Assembly: GCA_003170475.1 (NCBI GenBank)
Contig: PMZI01000062.1
Span: 19,971-83,970, forward strand
Length of the DNA stretch: 64,000 nt
Direction of reading: 5' to 3'
From: Ignavibacteriota bacterium
GTDB lineage: Bacteria; Bacteroidota; Ignavibacteria; UBA10030
Below the pieces are notes generated by a model. That model did no database searches and was not told the DNA's origin. It saw nothing but the letters and a program-made list of their open reading frames with translations. This document shows, one piece after another, positions 35,556-44,143 of the stretch (the stretch's first letter is position 1; each line of letters begins with the position of its first letter). The translations under genes were made by a program, and so were the position numbers.

Positions 35556-37028
35556 ATGGGTGATAGTGGACCAGCACTGTTGAAACGCGGTGACGAAATA
35601 GTCCTTGGCGTGGACGATGCCGCGTTCGAAGGGCGAACCATTGGCAGGCACGAAGGATTCGTAGTGTTTGTCGACGGTGCAGTTCCTGGCGACACAGTCA
35701 GGGTGCGCATCCTGAAAGTCAAGAAAAGCTACGCCGAGGCCAAAGTGGTGAGCGTAGAGCAGGCTTCACCGTATCGCGTCGCTCCGAGGTGCAGGCATTT
35801 TGGGCCTTGTGGCGGCTGCAAGTGGCAACACGTTGATTACCGGCTTCAACTCAAATTTAAGCAGCAACACGTGGTCGACGCCTTTGAGCGTATCGGCGGC
35901 TTCGTCAGCCCCAACGTTCTTCCCATTATCGGCTCCGATGAAACATTCTTTTATCGGAACAAGATGGAGTATTCCTTCGCCGAAAAGGAATGGCTCGACG
36001 TCCTTCCTCCGAAAGTCGATTTTGAGCACCCGGAGAAATCCGCCTCACCTCCATCGGAAATCGGAAATCAGCAATCAGAAATCCACCTGGGATTACATGT
36101 CCCCCAACGGTACGACAAAGTCCTTGAAATCACTGAGTGTCTCCTGCAATCTGAGCCTTCGAATGACATCCTGAACTTTGTCCGCTCTTTTGCCCGCCGT
36201 GAGAAGCTCGCCGTGTACTCATCGGATGAAGATGCGGGATATCTCCGGTTTCTGGTGATCCGTCAGAGCAGGCGGACGAAAGAGTTGATGGTCAACCTCG
36301 TGACGTTTGAACATCGTCCGGAGATCATGACGCAGCTGACGAAGGAATTACTTCAGGCAGTCCCTGAGGTGACGACCGTCGTCAATACGATCAACTCAAA
36401 GAAAGCTCAAATTGCCTTCGGTGATCGGGAAAAAGTGTATGCGGGAACCGGGATCATCCACGAGAGGTTGGGCAATCTCCTTTTTACCATCTCCGCGGGG
36501 TCGTTTTTTCAGACGAACACATCTCAAGCTGAAAAACTGTACGCCGTCGCGAAGGATCTGGCAGCTTTGAAATCGACGGACCTCGTGTGGGACCTCTATT
36601 CAGGCACTGGCTCGATAGCGCTCTTTGTATCTGATGCGGTCAACCATGTGATCGGAGTTGAGTCGGTGAGTGCCGCGGTGGAGGATGCCGACCGCAATGC
36701 AAAGGCGAATAAAATAACGAACTGCTCTTTCGTTCTTGGCGATCTGAAGGACCGACTTACGAAGGAGACAGACTGGATCACGTCACATCCGAAACCGGAC
36801 GTCATGATCATCGATCCTCCGCGAAGCGGAATGCATCCAAGAGTTGTGAAAGAGATCTTGGAGATCGCACCGCCGCGCATCACGTACGTCAGCTGTAACC
36901 CGGCCACGCAGGCAAGAGACGTGAAGATGCTTGCCGATCGCTACGAAATACTCGCTCTCCAGCCGGTGGACATGTTTCCGCACACCTATCACATAGAGAA
37001 CGTTGCTCAGCTCGTCTTGCGGCCGTAG
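35556..37028 (+). CDS. 23S rRNA (uracil-5-)-methyltransferase, RlmD/TrmA-RumA family
   Basis: 490 residues. The N-terminal TRAM domain (about 10-70) is followed by iron-sulfur ligands Cys79, Cys85, Cys88 and Cys195 (CRHFGPCGGCKW and TECLL), the SAM site DLYSGTGSIAL (from 346), DPPRSG, and catalytic Cys447 in YVSCNPAT. It methylates uridine C5 in rRNA (or tRNA; the exact site cannot be told). Residues about 158-176, including SEIGNQQSEI, are encoded by a short-period repeat of the same type as that in the upstream spacer and look like an in-frame insertion in a surface loop. Terminator at 37054-37090. Confidence 0.93.
   Translation: MGDSGPALLKRGDEIVLGVDDAAFEGRTIGRHEGFVVFVDGAVPGDTVRVRILKVKKSYAEAKVVSVEQASPYRVAPRCRHFGPCGGCKWQHVDYRLQLKFKQQHVVDAFERIGGFVSPNVLPIIGSDETFFYRNKMEYSFAEKEWLDVLPPKVDFEHPEKSASPPSEIGNQQSEIHLGLHVPQRYDKVLEITECLLQSEPSNDILNFVRSFARREKLAVYSSDEDAGYLRFLVIRQSRRTKELMVNLVTFEHRPEIMTQLTKELLQAVPEVTTVVNTINSKKAQIAFGDREKVYAGTGIIHERLGNLLFTISAGSFFQTNTSQAEKLYAVAKDLAALKSTDLVWDLYSGTGSIALFVSDAVNHVIGVESVSAAVEDADRNAKANKITNCSFVLGDLKDRLTKETDWITSHPKPDVMIIDPPRSGMHPRVVKEILEIAPPRITYVSCNPATQARDVKMLADRYEILALQPVDMFPHTYHIENVAQLVLRP
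36050..36093. repeat. Short-period repeat inside the methyltransferase gene
   Basis: Units ATCGGAAATCGGAAATCAGCAATCAGAAATC (as four imperfect 7-8-base copies) run in frame and encode the SEIGNQQSEI loop. Related copies are at 35505-35551 and, more distantly, 22204-22245. Confidence 0.7.
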
Positions 37029-37053
37029 CAGGCAAAAGAGGATGACAGAAAGC

Positions 37054-37090
37054 AAGAAGCCCTCGGAGGAATCCGGGGGCTTCTTGTTTG
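37054..37090 (+). terminator. Intrinsic terminator after the methyltransferase gene
   Basis: AAGAAGCCC pairs with GGGCTTCTT around a short interior loop, followed by TTGTTTG. It lies in the convergent spacer before the minus-strand gene ending at 37119 and could serve both strands. Confidence 0.8.
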
Positions 37091-37118
37091 TCGTGTATCG
37101 AACGTGAAAATCGTGCTC

Positions 37119-37727
37119 TCAGTCTTTCGTCCTCATCGAGGAACGAACTGCATCTCTTCGTTTGAAGTGCCAGAAGATCAAAAGGATTGCCCCGCAGCAA
37201 GCTCCGAAAAGAAAAGCAGCTTTCGCCCACGGAGTTTTGGAATCGAGATGTGATGAGCGGAGTTTTCGAGCCTGTTCAGGGATGACGTCCGATAGAAGTG
37301 AGCCAAGCTCTCCAGAATAGTCGACTCGCTCGGCATACAGAAGTGCCGCATCGCTCACATTGACTAGTCGAATTTGGAGTATGGTGAGGGGCTCTCGGCG
37401 CACCACGTCGACGTGGACAACCTTTTGGACGCCCACAGATTTTCCCGCTTCTGCAAGGGAGCGGGGATCAGCGATTCCTTCCGAACTCTTCAGACTGTTC
37501 GCCACAATGACGTCAAATCGATCTGATTCTCCTAGAACACTGGCAAATCGCTTGGTCAGTTGAGCGCCCTCTTCGAGAGAGAGTCCATGGAGTGAGAATT
37601 GAAAAACGGCCACTCTTTCTCGTTCACCCGGCACGGGTGCAGTTGACCCTGTTTGAGAAAACCCCGTGATCGCAAGAAGGACCGCCGGTACTATGATGAG
37701 CGATATTCGGCTAAGGAATGGAGACAT
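37119..37727 (-). CDS. Exported protein with C-terminal membrane anchor, unknown
   Basis: About 202 residues: a signal peptide (cleavage near GFSQTG), a periplasmic alpha/beta domain in which VAVFQFSLHGLS and a later VVHVDVVRREPLTILQIRLVN recall TolB-N/FlgO/CsgG-type folds, and one C-terminal helix (AAFLFGACCGAILLIFWHF) with a basic tail in the cytoplasm. A GTG at 37736 overlaps the stop of the M28 peptidase gene (TAGTG) and is an alternative start. Probably cotranscribed with that peptidase; function unknown. Confidence 0.7.
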   Translation of the reverse strand: MSPFLSRISLIIVPAVLLAITGFSQTGSTAPVPGERERVAVFQFSLHGLSLEEGAQLTKRFASVLGESDRFDVIVANSLKSSEGIADPRSLAEAGKSVGVQKVVHVDVVRREPLTILQIRLVNVSDAALLYAERVDYSGELGSLLSDVIPEQARKLRSSHLDSKTPWAKAAFLFGACCGAILLIFWHFKRRDAVRSSMRTKD

Positions 37728-37735
37728 CGGCCACA

Positions 37736-40042
37736 CTAGTCAATTTTAAGTGCATTCTCTCTTGTAAATAGGGTACCCCGAACGATGGAAAACGGACGTT
37801 CCGTCGTGAGTGACACGTTCTCAGGCTGTTCCACAAAACTAACCTCGATATGTTCGTTGATTCGCAGCGTGTCATTGCCGCTCAATGTGAAGCTGAGTGG
37901 GATGTTGAGCATTGTGTCTGAAAATGCGTTCCACTGGAGCGAGATACTCCGGGTTGTGGCAAGCAGTGCATAGGGCGAAGAGGCACTCGAAATCACCCCC
38001 CGGCTGGTCGAATAACTCACTCTGATTCCTGTTGGTTGATGCCTGAAATGAAATTGGAGAAGGAGTTCGACCGATTTGGCAGTGTCTCCTCGAACTGTGT
38101 GTACCGTGCGGCTGACCTCCACCCAGGGTTGTGCCGGCATCGGCAGTGATTGTTGGAACTTCGCCTCTGTTTCAAAGCCTCGCAACACCGTGTCACGACC
38201 TGCAAAAGCAAGATGGAAATTCCTGAGATACTCTGTGCCCGCGAGAGTCAGAGTTCCTTTCGTCGAGTCGAGATTGTAGCTTTGTTCGACATGAACTGAC
38301 GGTAGCCACTCCTTGGAGTAAGAATCCTGCAGCGAGAGAATGATGACGGTCAATGCAAAAAGTCCGAAGACAATGATACCGACGAGTCGTCGTCTGAACT
38401 GTTTGAGAAAAATGCCGGTGTGTGCATCGAAAGCGATTGCGGCGAAGCCTAGCAGAAACGGAAACGCCCAAAGGGAGAAGAATAGAATGTAACCGACCTG
38501 AAGAAAAGCGTTGATCCCGGGCGTGATTTCAGGCTGAGAATGTAACGCGCGCGCGACAAAGTCGAACGCTTCCGTAAAGAACAACCTGAACATGAAATGA
38601 GGTGAGAGCAGCCAGAAAATAATCTTAAGCACCGGCTGTCGCACAAGCATGGCTAGGCTCAGCATGAACAAGGCCGATGCGGGATACAACGCCAGCTTCG
38701 GTGAGCTGGGAGAAAAGAGAAGAATGAGAGCCATGAGAGAAACGGCCGCACGCAAAAAGTACGGATAGGCTTCTTGACGCAGGTGTAATCGGTGTGAAAG
38801 TTGAAGCGAAAGCCAAATGCCGATGCAGGCTGCAAAAAAGGCGAGAAGGAAATACCCATTGATCTCCGCCATCCAGGGATAGCGCGTCCCCTTGATCAGC
38901 GCAACAACATTCTCCGACAACCATACACAGGACTGAATGATGAGCATAAGCAGGAAGAGTTTGAGTCCAGGAATCGTGGGTCGGGCCATCCCCGCATACG
39001 AGGCTCGTCTCCTTCGTGCGTTGATGAGTGCAGCGCCAGCGACGATAAACGTCACAACGACAAAGATCTGGAGAACCCATAGCGGAACAAACATGGGAAA
39101 CGTGGCCACCTCGTACAGAAAATAGGTTCCGATTTTCTCTTCAGGAACTCCGCCATCGAATCGCTCCACGAGTTTGAAGACCAAATCGCCGGAGCGTTTG
39201 AGGCCGCTGATTTTGAAATTCTCGAAATTGTCCTGGGGGGTATGAATCGGATCACGGGCATCGGACGTGAAATCGATCGCGGGTATATTTTTTTCGAGAA
39301 ATGCTTCGTGGTCAGAGCCGACCCCACCCCCGGGCAAAGCGCCCATCAGGACAAAAAAGTCAGTCGGAAAATGGAGCCCCGTGTACCCTAGCTTGGCGAA
39401 CTCTTCATAGGAAGCGCGGACAAGCCACTTGGGTGAACTGTGTTTTGCCGCATCAAGCGTAGGAAAAAGGAACGAAGAACCGTTGGCCATGTCGAGCTGG
39501 AGCATCAGCGAAATGCGGCTCGTATCCGCAAAATTCTTGACAAAATGGCGCGAGCCCTTCAGTCCAGCCTCCTCGCCGCCGAACAGAGCGAAGATGATGG
39601 TCGATTGATTTTTCCTTTGCGAAAGCACGCGGGCCAACTCGATGACGGCAGCTGCACCTGACCCGTCGTCGTTGGCTCCCGGGACATTGGGATCTGCAGA
39701 ATCCAGATGAGCGCCGAGCACAATGATGCGGCTCGTTGCACCTCGGAGGACTCCCACGGCGATTCCGCTGCGCGTGTTGGTCGGAGATGAGCCCAACATT
39801 CCCGGATATTCCAAGATGGGCATGATGTAGGCGTCTGAGAGCCCGAACTCGTGGAATTTCCGAAGGGCGAACTCCATCGAGGCCCGCTCATTGGATGAAC
39901 CCATCGGTCGTGGCCCAATGTCGACAGCGATCGTACGGAGATACGCTGCTGCACTATCCGTCGAAAACGGAGTTTGAGCCTGAATGAACAGCGGACAGAG
40001 AAGAAAGAGAAGGAGACAGAAAGAGGCGATGAACTTCATCAT
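37736..40042 (-). CDS. M28-family zinc aminopeptidase with C-terminal membrane domain
   Basis: 768 residues. After a signal peptide (cleavage near IQAQTP) comes an M28 domain with metal ligands His112 (GAHLDS), Asp125 (NDDGSG), Glu157/158 (GGEEAG), Asp184 and a His in GSDHEAF. About eight membrane helices follow (330-585), then a C-terminal beta-rich extracytoplasmic domain. The layout recalls Fxna-type/ERMP1-like membrane-linked M28 peptidases. Faces the periplasm; substrate unknown. The ATG at 40042 has AGGA six bases upstream. Next gene is joined to it by a TAGTG overlap. Confidence 0.88.
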   Translation of the reverse strand: MMKFIASFCLLLFLLCPLFIQAQTPFSTDSAAAYLRTIAVDIGPRPMGSSNERASMEFALRKFHEFGLSDAYIMPILEYPGMLGSSPTNTRSGIAVGVLRGATSRIIVLGAHLDSADPNVPGANDDGSGAAAVIELARVLSQRKNQSTIIFALFGGEEAGLKGSRHFVKNFADTSRISLMLQLDMANGSSFLFPTLDAAKHSSPKWLVRASYEEFAKLGYTGLHFPTDFFVLMGALPGGGVGSDHEAFLEKNIPAIDFTSDARDPIHTPQDNFENFKISGLKRSGDLVFKLVERFDGGVPEEKIGTYFLYEVATFPMFVPLWVLQIFVVVTFIVAGAALINARRRRASYAGMARPTIPGLKLFLLMLIIQSCVWLSENVVALIKGTRYPWMAEINGYFLLAFFAACIGIWLSLQLSHRLHLRQEAYPYFLRAAVSLMALILLFSPSSPKLALYPASALFMLSLAMLVRQPVLKIIFWLLSPHFMFRLFFTEAFDFVARALHSQPEITPGINAFLQVGYILFFSLWAFPFLLGFAAIAFDAHTGIFLKQFRRRLVGIIVFGLFALTVIILSLQDSYSKEWLPSVHVEQSYNLDSTKGTLTLAGTEYLRNFHLAFAGRDTVLRGFETEAKFQQSLPMPAQPWVEVSRTVHTVRGDTAKSVELLLQFHFRHQPTGIRVSYSTSRGVISSASSPYALLATTRSISLQWNAFSDTMLNIPLSFTLSGNDTLRINEHIEVSFVEQPENVSLTTERPFSIVRGTLFTRENALKID

Positions 40043-40100
40043 GGAATCCTGGCGATGGATAGCTTAGAGCAAAATACAAATCGAAAACTTGTGGTGAGCA

Positions 40101-40131
40101 CCTGCCCGCGGGGTCAAGAGGAGCCGGCAGG
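40101..40131. repeat. Short inverted repeat CCTGCC/GGCAGG
   Basis: CCTGCCCGC faces GCCGGCAGG across about 15 bases in the 123-base spacer between the alpha/beta hydrolase and the M28 peptidase. It could be a weak terminator or a relic of the repeat seen at 25887-25956. Confidence 0.35.
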
Positions 40132-40165
40132 CGTCTGAACCATCAGAGATAGATATCGGTAAATT

Positions 40166-41074
40166 TCACGCGAGGTTTTTCTCAAAGAACGACACAATCC
40201 GCGTTTCGTACTCGCTGCCGCCGACATTCAGAAGATTGGTGTGATCCCCTCTCTGAATCAAGAACAACTCCTTCGGCTGGTTTGCGTTGTCGTACAGGGC
40301 TTGGGAATATTCGGACCTGACGCGCGTGTCATCCATTCCATGAATAAAAAGAACGGGATTGTATACGCTCTGCACCGAGTGAATGGGAGATACGAATCTG
40401 GCCTTGAAATGAGCCAGCCGTTGCGGCTGGCTCATCGCCAGGTTGCGGAGAAAATGCCACGGGAGTTTGATGATCCGCTTCTGGTAATCCACCATGACGG
40501 TGCGAAGATCCGTGAAGCTCGCCTCGGCAACAATTGCCGCTATTCGTTTGTCGACTGCCGCTGCCTGCAAAGCTACCGCTGCCCCCATGGATGTGCCAAA
40601 GACACCAATGTTGCCTGTCTGAACGTCCCGTCTGCCGAGAAGATAATCAATGGCAAGGGAAAGATCAGATTTCTCATAGAAGCCGAATGTGCAGTAGTGC
40701 CCTTCGCTGCCGCCATGACGTCGTGAATCATAAAGAAAAACATTGAACCCGCGACCGTAGAAAAGTTTCGCGTAAGGGACACCGCCGATTTTGCAGTCCC
40801 CGACTCCGTGCAAATAGATAATTGTTCCGCGGGCTCCCGCCGGCTGTTTGACAAGCCAACAGCTGAGTTTGAAGCCTTCACGGGTTTCCAACACAATGTC
40901 CTCTTGCGGTAGGTCGGCATTGCGCGGCTCCAGAAGGTTTGTGAACGTGCTGTACCACTCTCGGGTTCGCAGATGCGGTTGAAGAACCAGGAGAGGGCCA
41001 AAAACGAAAATGATGGCGCCTGCGGTGATCAGGAACAGAACGACAATAAGAAGAAGCGCCACGAAAATGGACAT
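40166..41074 (-). CDS. Membrane-anchored alpha/beta hydrolase
   Basis: 302 residues from the ATG at 41074. A single N-terminal helix (about 3-27) anchors it; the hydrolase domain has the oxyanion segment YLHGVGDC, nucleophile elbow GTSMGAA, acid in HGMDDTRV and catalytic His in GDHTNLL. Related to serine peptidase/esterase proteins of the BEM46/ABHD type; substrate unknown. The ORF stays open 282 bases further upstream, but that part overlaps the promoter region and the glycosyltransferase gene and looks unlike protein. Confidence 0.85.
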   Translation of the reverse strand: MSIFVALLLIVVLFLITAGAIIFVFGPLLVLQPHLRTREWYSTFTNLLEPRNADLPQEDIVLETREGFKLSCWLVKQPAGARGTIIYLHGVGDCKIGGVPYAKLFYGRGFNVFLYDSRRHGGSEGHYCTFGFYEKSDLSLAIDYLLGRRDVQTGNIGVFGTSMGAAVALQAAAVDKRIAAIVAEASFTDLRTVMVDYQKRIIKLPWHFLRNLAMSQPQRLAHFKARFVSPIHSVQSVYNPVLFIHGMDDTRVRSEYSQALYDNANQPKELFLIQRGDHTNLLNVGGSEYETRIVSFFEKNLA

Positions 41075-41123
41075 GCGCTCAGGAGGAGGAATTAATGACG
41101 ATAACCATCGGGACTGCAGAGTC

Positions 41124-41152
41124 AATATAGAAAGGGAGTGACTGTGATGCAA
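41124..41152 (-). promoter_or_regulatory. Promoter of the alpha/beta hydrolase
   Basis: On the minus strand: TTGCAT (41152-41147), 17 bases, TATATT (41129-41124), 50 bases upstream of the ATG at 41074. Confidence 0.6.
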
Positions 41153-41168
41153 GCAGCGGCGTCGCGCT

Positions 41169-41196
41169 TTGATGTCAGTCGAATTCCTAGTACTTT
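41169..41196 (+). promoter_or_regulatory. Promoter of the glycosyltransferase
   Basis: TTGATG (41169-41174), 16 bases, TACTTT (41191-41196), 23 bases before the ATG at 41219. Its position argues against the upstream in-frame starts at 41138/41147. Confidence 0.5.
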
Positions 41197-41218
41197 CAAC
41201 ATCATTCATCTCATCGAA

Positions 41219-42352
41219 ATGACAGACGAGAACTCTGTGACTGATCTCAGAATTGCATTGGTCCATGATTGGCTCACCGGCATGCGGGGCGGGGAAAAAG
41301 TACTGGAGGTCCTCTGCGAGCTGTATCCTCATGCGACCCTGTTCACCCTCCTTCACAACAAAGGAAGTGTGTCGGAGACCATCGAAAAGATGAAGATTCG
41401 TACCTCATTCATTGACCGGCTGCCGCTCAAAGCAACGAAGTACAGAAACTATCTTCCGCTGTTCCCCCGGGCCATCGAGTCATTCGATTTCTCTGGATTC
41501 GATCTTGTTTTCTCGACAAGCCATGCGGTTGCCAAAGGGGCCCGTCCGGGTCCCGGCGCTCTTCATATTTGCTATTGCCACACTCCGATGCGGTACGTCT
41601 GGGAGCTGTATGACGAATATTTTGGACCGGGGCGGGCAGGGCTGTTGACACGAGCGGCAATGTCAATCGTTGCACCCCGGCTGCGAGAGTGGGATGTGCG
41701 GACAAGTGATCGCGTGAACTTCTTCATCGCTAACTCTCACAATGTTGCGAGTCGCATCCGCCAGTACTATCACAGGACCGCCGATGTCATCCATCCTCCG
41801 GTGAACGTCGATCAATTTTCCGTATCGGAAAAGGACGAAGGCTATTTTCTGATCGTCAGTGCGCTGGTTCCGTACAAGCGGGTCGACCTCGCTGTTGAGA
41901 CATTCAATCAAACCGGGGAGAGACTGTTGATCGTTGGCAGCGGACCAGAATCAAAGAAGCTGCAATCAAACTCGAACAAAAACATTCAGTTTCTAGGGTG
42001 GCAAGGCGATGCGGAACTGTCGCGGTTGTATGCCGGCTGCCGGGCTCTGATCTTCCCTGGGATTGAGGATTTCGGCATCGTTCCGTTGGAGGCGATGGCC
42101 TGCGGCAAACCCGTCATCGCATTCGGAAAGGGCGGCGCACTGGAAACCGTGGTTGACGATCCAAGCCATCCAACCGGACTCTTTTTCAGCGAGCAGACTG
42201 TGCCGTCGCTCAGAGAAGCGATGGCGAAGTTCTCTTCGTTGAAGTTTGACCCCGTCACCATTCGCAACCATGCCGAGCGTTTTGCTTGTTCCAAGTTCAA
42301 GGAGAGAATACGCGAATACGTTGAACAGAAGCTCGACCTTCCGAGGAAATGA
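41219..42352 (+). CDS. Glycosyltransferase family 4 protein
   Basis: 377 residues of GT-B fold. The N-terminal domain starts with LRIALVHDWLTGMRGGEKVLE; the C-terminal nucleotide-sugar domain has LIVSALVPYKRVDLAVE and the E(x7)E-type stretch GIEDFGIVPLEAMACGKPVIA. Such enzymes transfer hexoses from NDP-sugars in envelope or exopolysaccharide synthesis; donor and acceptor unknown. A longer ORF opens at 41138, where ATG 41147 has AAGGGAG upstream, so up to 24 more residues are possible; I prefer 41219 because a promoter pair lies directly before it. No other sugar genes nearby. Confidence 0.88.
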   Translation: MTDENSVTDLRIALVHDWLTGMRGGEKVLEVLCELYPHATLFTLLHNKGSVSETIEKMKIRTSFIDRLPLKATKYRNYLPLFPRAIESFDFSGFDLVFSTSHAVAKGARPGPGALHICYCHTPMRYVWELYDEYFGPGRAGLLTRAAMSIVAPRLREWDVRTSDRVNFFIANSHNVASRIRQYYHRTADVIHPPVNVDQFSVSEKDEGYFLIVSALVPYKRVDLAVETFNQTGERLLIVGSGPESKKLQSNSNKNIQFLGWQGDAELSRLYAGCRALIFPGIEDFGIVPLEAMACGKPVIAFGKGGALETVVDDPSHPTGLFFSEQTVPSLREAMAKFSSLKFDPVTIRNHAERFACSKFKERIREYVEQKLDLPRK

Positions 42353-42429
42353 AGCAACTTGCGCGCAGCCACTCCCCAGGTCGTGACAATTTTCTGAACT
42401 GCGGAAACGCCGTAAGCTCAACAAAACCT

Positions 42430-42458
42430 TTGACTTTCCAGCGCGTTTTGGTTAAATT
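42430..42458 (+). promoter_or_regulatory. Promoter of the M23-bactofilin-ATP synthase unit
   Basis: TTGACT (42430-42435), 17 bases, TAAATT (42453-42458). The leader to the ATG at 42573 is about 105 bases, AT-rich, with no ORF. Confidence 0.6.
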
Positions 42459-42572
42459 GTCAGTCCAATTTTTAGATTTTGCCCCGTTCTATCGCGTTTT
42501 AGCCACTTTTTCGGGGGTCTCAGCTCTTTGAAGACTTACGATTGGGGCATATGATGTGTGAGAAGAGGACAA

Positions 42573-43460
42573 ATGGCGGGAGATCAGCATCACAGGTCCA
42601 AAAAGACGCGATATGATGTTCTTCTGGTGCCGCGCGACGATGCTGGGAAAGCGAAGTCGGTACGGTTCGCTCCTTGGCAAGTGTACTTGCTCGTTGCAAG
42701 CTCGTTGGTCTTGGTCATTGCAGCTGTCCTAGTATTGCTCGTCTATACTCCCGTTGGGGCTTTGGTCCCTATAGAGAATCCAGGACTTGTGAATAAGTAC
42801 AGCAAGGAGCTTGTAGCGCTCAATCAGCGGATGACCTCGATGATGGAGCAACTCCTTGAGCTTCGTGAATACAATGTCAAGTTGCGAAAGGCTCTCGGCG
42901 AGAAAGTCGTAGCGACGGATTCAGGGGTGGCAGTAGTCGGAAATTCTCGCGTGGAGAAACCCGACGCGAAGAAGAAAGATGTCGGGGCACAGAAGGTTAC
43001 CGAGGTCTCGCGTGGCGAAATTGCCCGAGCGATGCTAGGCTCGCCGTCCACGCAACAAGTCCAGCCCGAAGTAAACCGCGTGGCTTTCCCGGTGGTCATG
43101 CCGACGGAGGGGTACATCACGCGTGGATTTGAACCTGCTTTGCGTCACTATGGCCTGGACATTGCGGGGAGCATCGGAACGACCGTCCATGCATCTGCTG
43201 ACGGATATGTGGTTTTCGCGGGTTGGACCAGCGATGATGGAAACAAGATTATCATCTCGCATTCGGGCGGGTTTCTAACATTCTATAACCACAATCAATC
43301 GCTGTTGACAGTAGCGAATATGTACGTGCGACGCGGCCAGCCGATTGCGCTTCTCGGTAATTCGGGCGAAACAAGTCTCGGTCCGCATGTGCATTTTGAG
43401 ATCTGGAAGGACGGCGTCCCCGTGAATCCAGCCAACTACATTCTCAATCTTAACTTCTAA
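42573..43460 (+). CDS. M23 peptidoglycan endopeptidase, membrane-anchored
   Basis: 295 residues. A basic cytoplasmic tail and one helix (about 42-66) precede a coiled-coil (about 75-110, KELVALNQRMTSMMEQLLEL) and a variable linker. The LytM/M23 domain has the first zinc ligands in HYGLDIAG and the final HxH in GPHVHFEIW. All four catalytic/ligand positions look intact, so it should be an active DD- or LD-endopeptidase. The ATG at 42573 has AGAGGA upstream. Directly followed by bactofilin, the classic partner of such single-pass M23 enzymes in cell-shape control. Confidence 0.9.
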   Translation: MAGDQHHRSKKTRYDVLLVPRDDAGKAKSVRFAPWQVYLLVASSLVLVIAAVLVLLVYTPVGALVPIENPGLVNKYSKELVALNQRMTSMMEQLLELREYNVKLRKALGEKVVATDSGVAVVGNSRVEKPDAKKKDVGAQKVTEVSRGEIARAMLGSPSTQQVQPEVNRVAFPVVMPTEGYITRGFEPALRHYGLDIAGSIGTTVHASADGYVVFAGWTSDDGNKIIISHSGGFLTFYNHNQSLLTVANMYVRRGQPIALLGNSGETSLGPHVHFEIWKDGVPVNPANYILNLNF

Positions 43461-43510
43461 TAACAGAAGGAACTCCGGCTCTGAAAACTGATCTGGTCAA
43501 GGAACTGAAC

Positions 43511-43840
43511 ATGATCGGCCCCGGTACGGTGGTGGAAGGAAAGATCCGCAGCCAGGGAAGTGTCCGCATCGATGGCAAACTGACGGGCGAAATTACGGCG
43601 AGCGAGAGTCTGGCGGTTGGACTTTCCGGAGAGATCGATGGAAACGTAACCGCGAAAAACGTGACCATCGGCGGAAAAGTGCGTGGGTCAATCACTGCAA
43701 GCGAAAAGATTGTGTTTGAGGGAAAGGCAGTGATCAAGGGCGATATTCGAGCATCGAAGCTGGTCATCGATGAGGGATGCTTGTTCGACGGAAAAGTCGC
43801 GATGACTGAAAAGGCTCAGCCCTACGAAGCCAGGCACTGA
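43511..43840 (+). CDS. Bactofilin (polymer-forming cytoskeletal protein)
   Basis: 109 residues from ATG 43511: the right-handed beta-helix of bactofilins, seen as repeating short strands with small turns (GKIRSQGSVRIDGKLTGEI, GNVTAKNVTIGGKVRG, GDIRASKLVIDEG). No membrane segment; polymerises without nucleotide and positions cell-wall enzymes. The usual N-terminal VKELN-IG extension of the family is present in frame upstream (LKTDLVKELN), and a CTG at 43481 nine bases after AGAAGGA could start it; no ATG, GTG or TTG lies there. Follows the M23 gene by 20-50 bases. Confidence 0.92.
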   Translation: MIGPGTVVEGKIRSQGSVRIDGKLTGEITASESLAVGLSGEIDGNVTAKNVTIGGKVRGSITASEKIVFEGKAVIKGDIRASKLVIDEGCLFDGKVAMTEKAQPYEARH

Positions 43841-43869
43841 TCTCAAAAGTTCATCGGAAAGGGCAGGCT

Positions 43870-44133
43870 ATGGCTGCTGAGCCGAAAGAACCCCGCCGGA
43901 AGGACGAGTCGTCCCCCGGACAGGCCTATCGGGATGCTGGCCCGTTCCTGACTCTCGGCATCCAATTGGCAGCTGCTGTGGTGTTCTTCTTCTTGATTGG
44001 CTGGTGGCTGGACACGCGGATGGAGACCTCTCCTGCATTCAAATTGATCGGGTTGTTTGTTGGCTTCGTTGGAGGCATGATCAAGTTCTTGAGATCTGCG
44101 GCAGAGCTGAGCAAAAAAGAAAAGACTTTGTAG
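43870..44133 (+). CDS. atpZ: AtpZ/AtpI-family protein
   Basis: 87 residues with two helices (about 28-45 and 54-72) separated by the short loop DTRMETSPAFKL; the GWWLDT-x-SP-G-x-GG-MIKF pattern is that of AtpZ (PF09527). In other bacteria AtpZ/AtpI help assemble the c-ring or take up Mg/Ca at the membrane. First gene of the ATP-synthase set, 10 bases before the next. Confidence 0.85.
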   Translation: MAAEPKEPRRKDESSPGQAYRDAGPFLTLGIQLAAAVVFFFLIGWWLDTRMETSPAFKLIGLFVGFVGGMIKFLRSAAELSKKEKTL

Positions 44134-44143
44134 CGGGGTATGA

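Noticed and set aside
41095..41130. Eleven-codon leader peptide MTITIGTAESI with very strong AGGAGGAGGA upstream
   Set aside because: No plus-strand promoter precedes it, and it lies within the divergent spacer just upstream of the minus-strand hydrolase; the purine run is probably chance.
40166..41356. 396-codon version of the alpha/beta hydrolase
   Set aside because: The extra 94 N-terminal residues lack protein-like composition and overlap a promoter and the glycosyltransferase gene; the helix-led start at 41074 fits the family.
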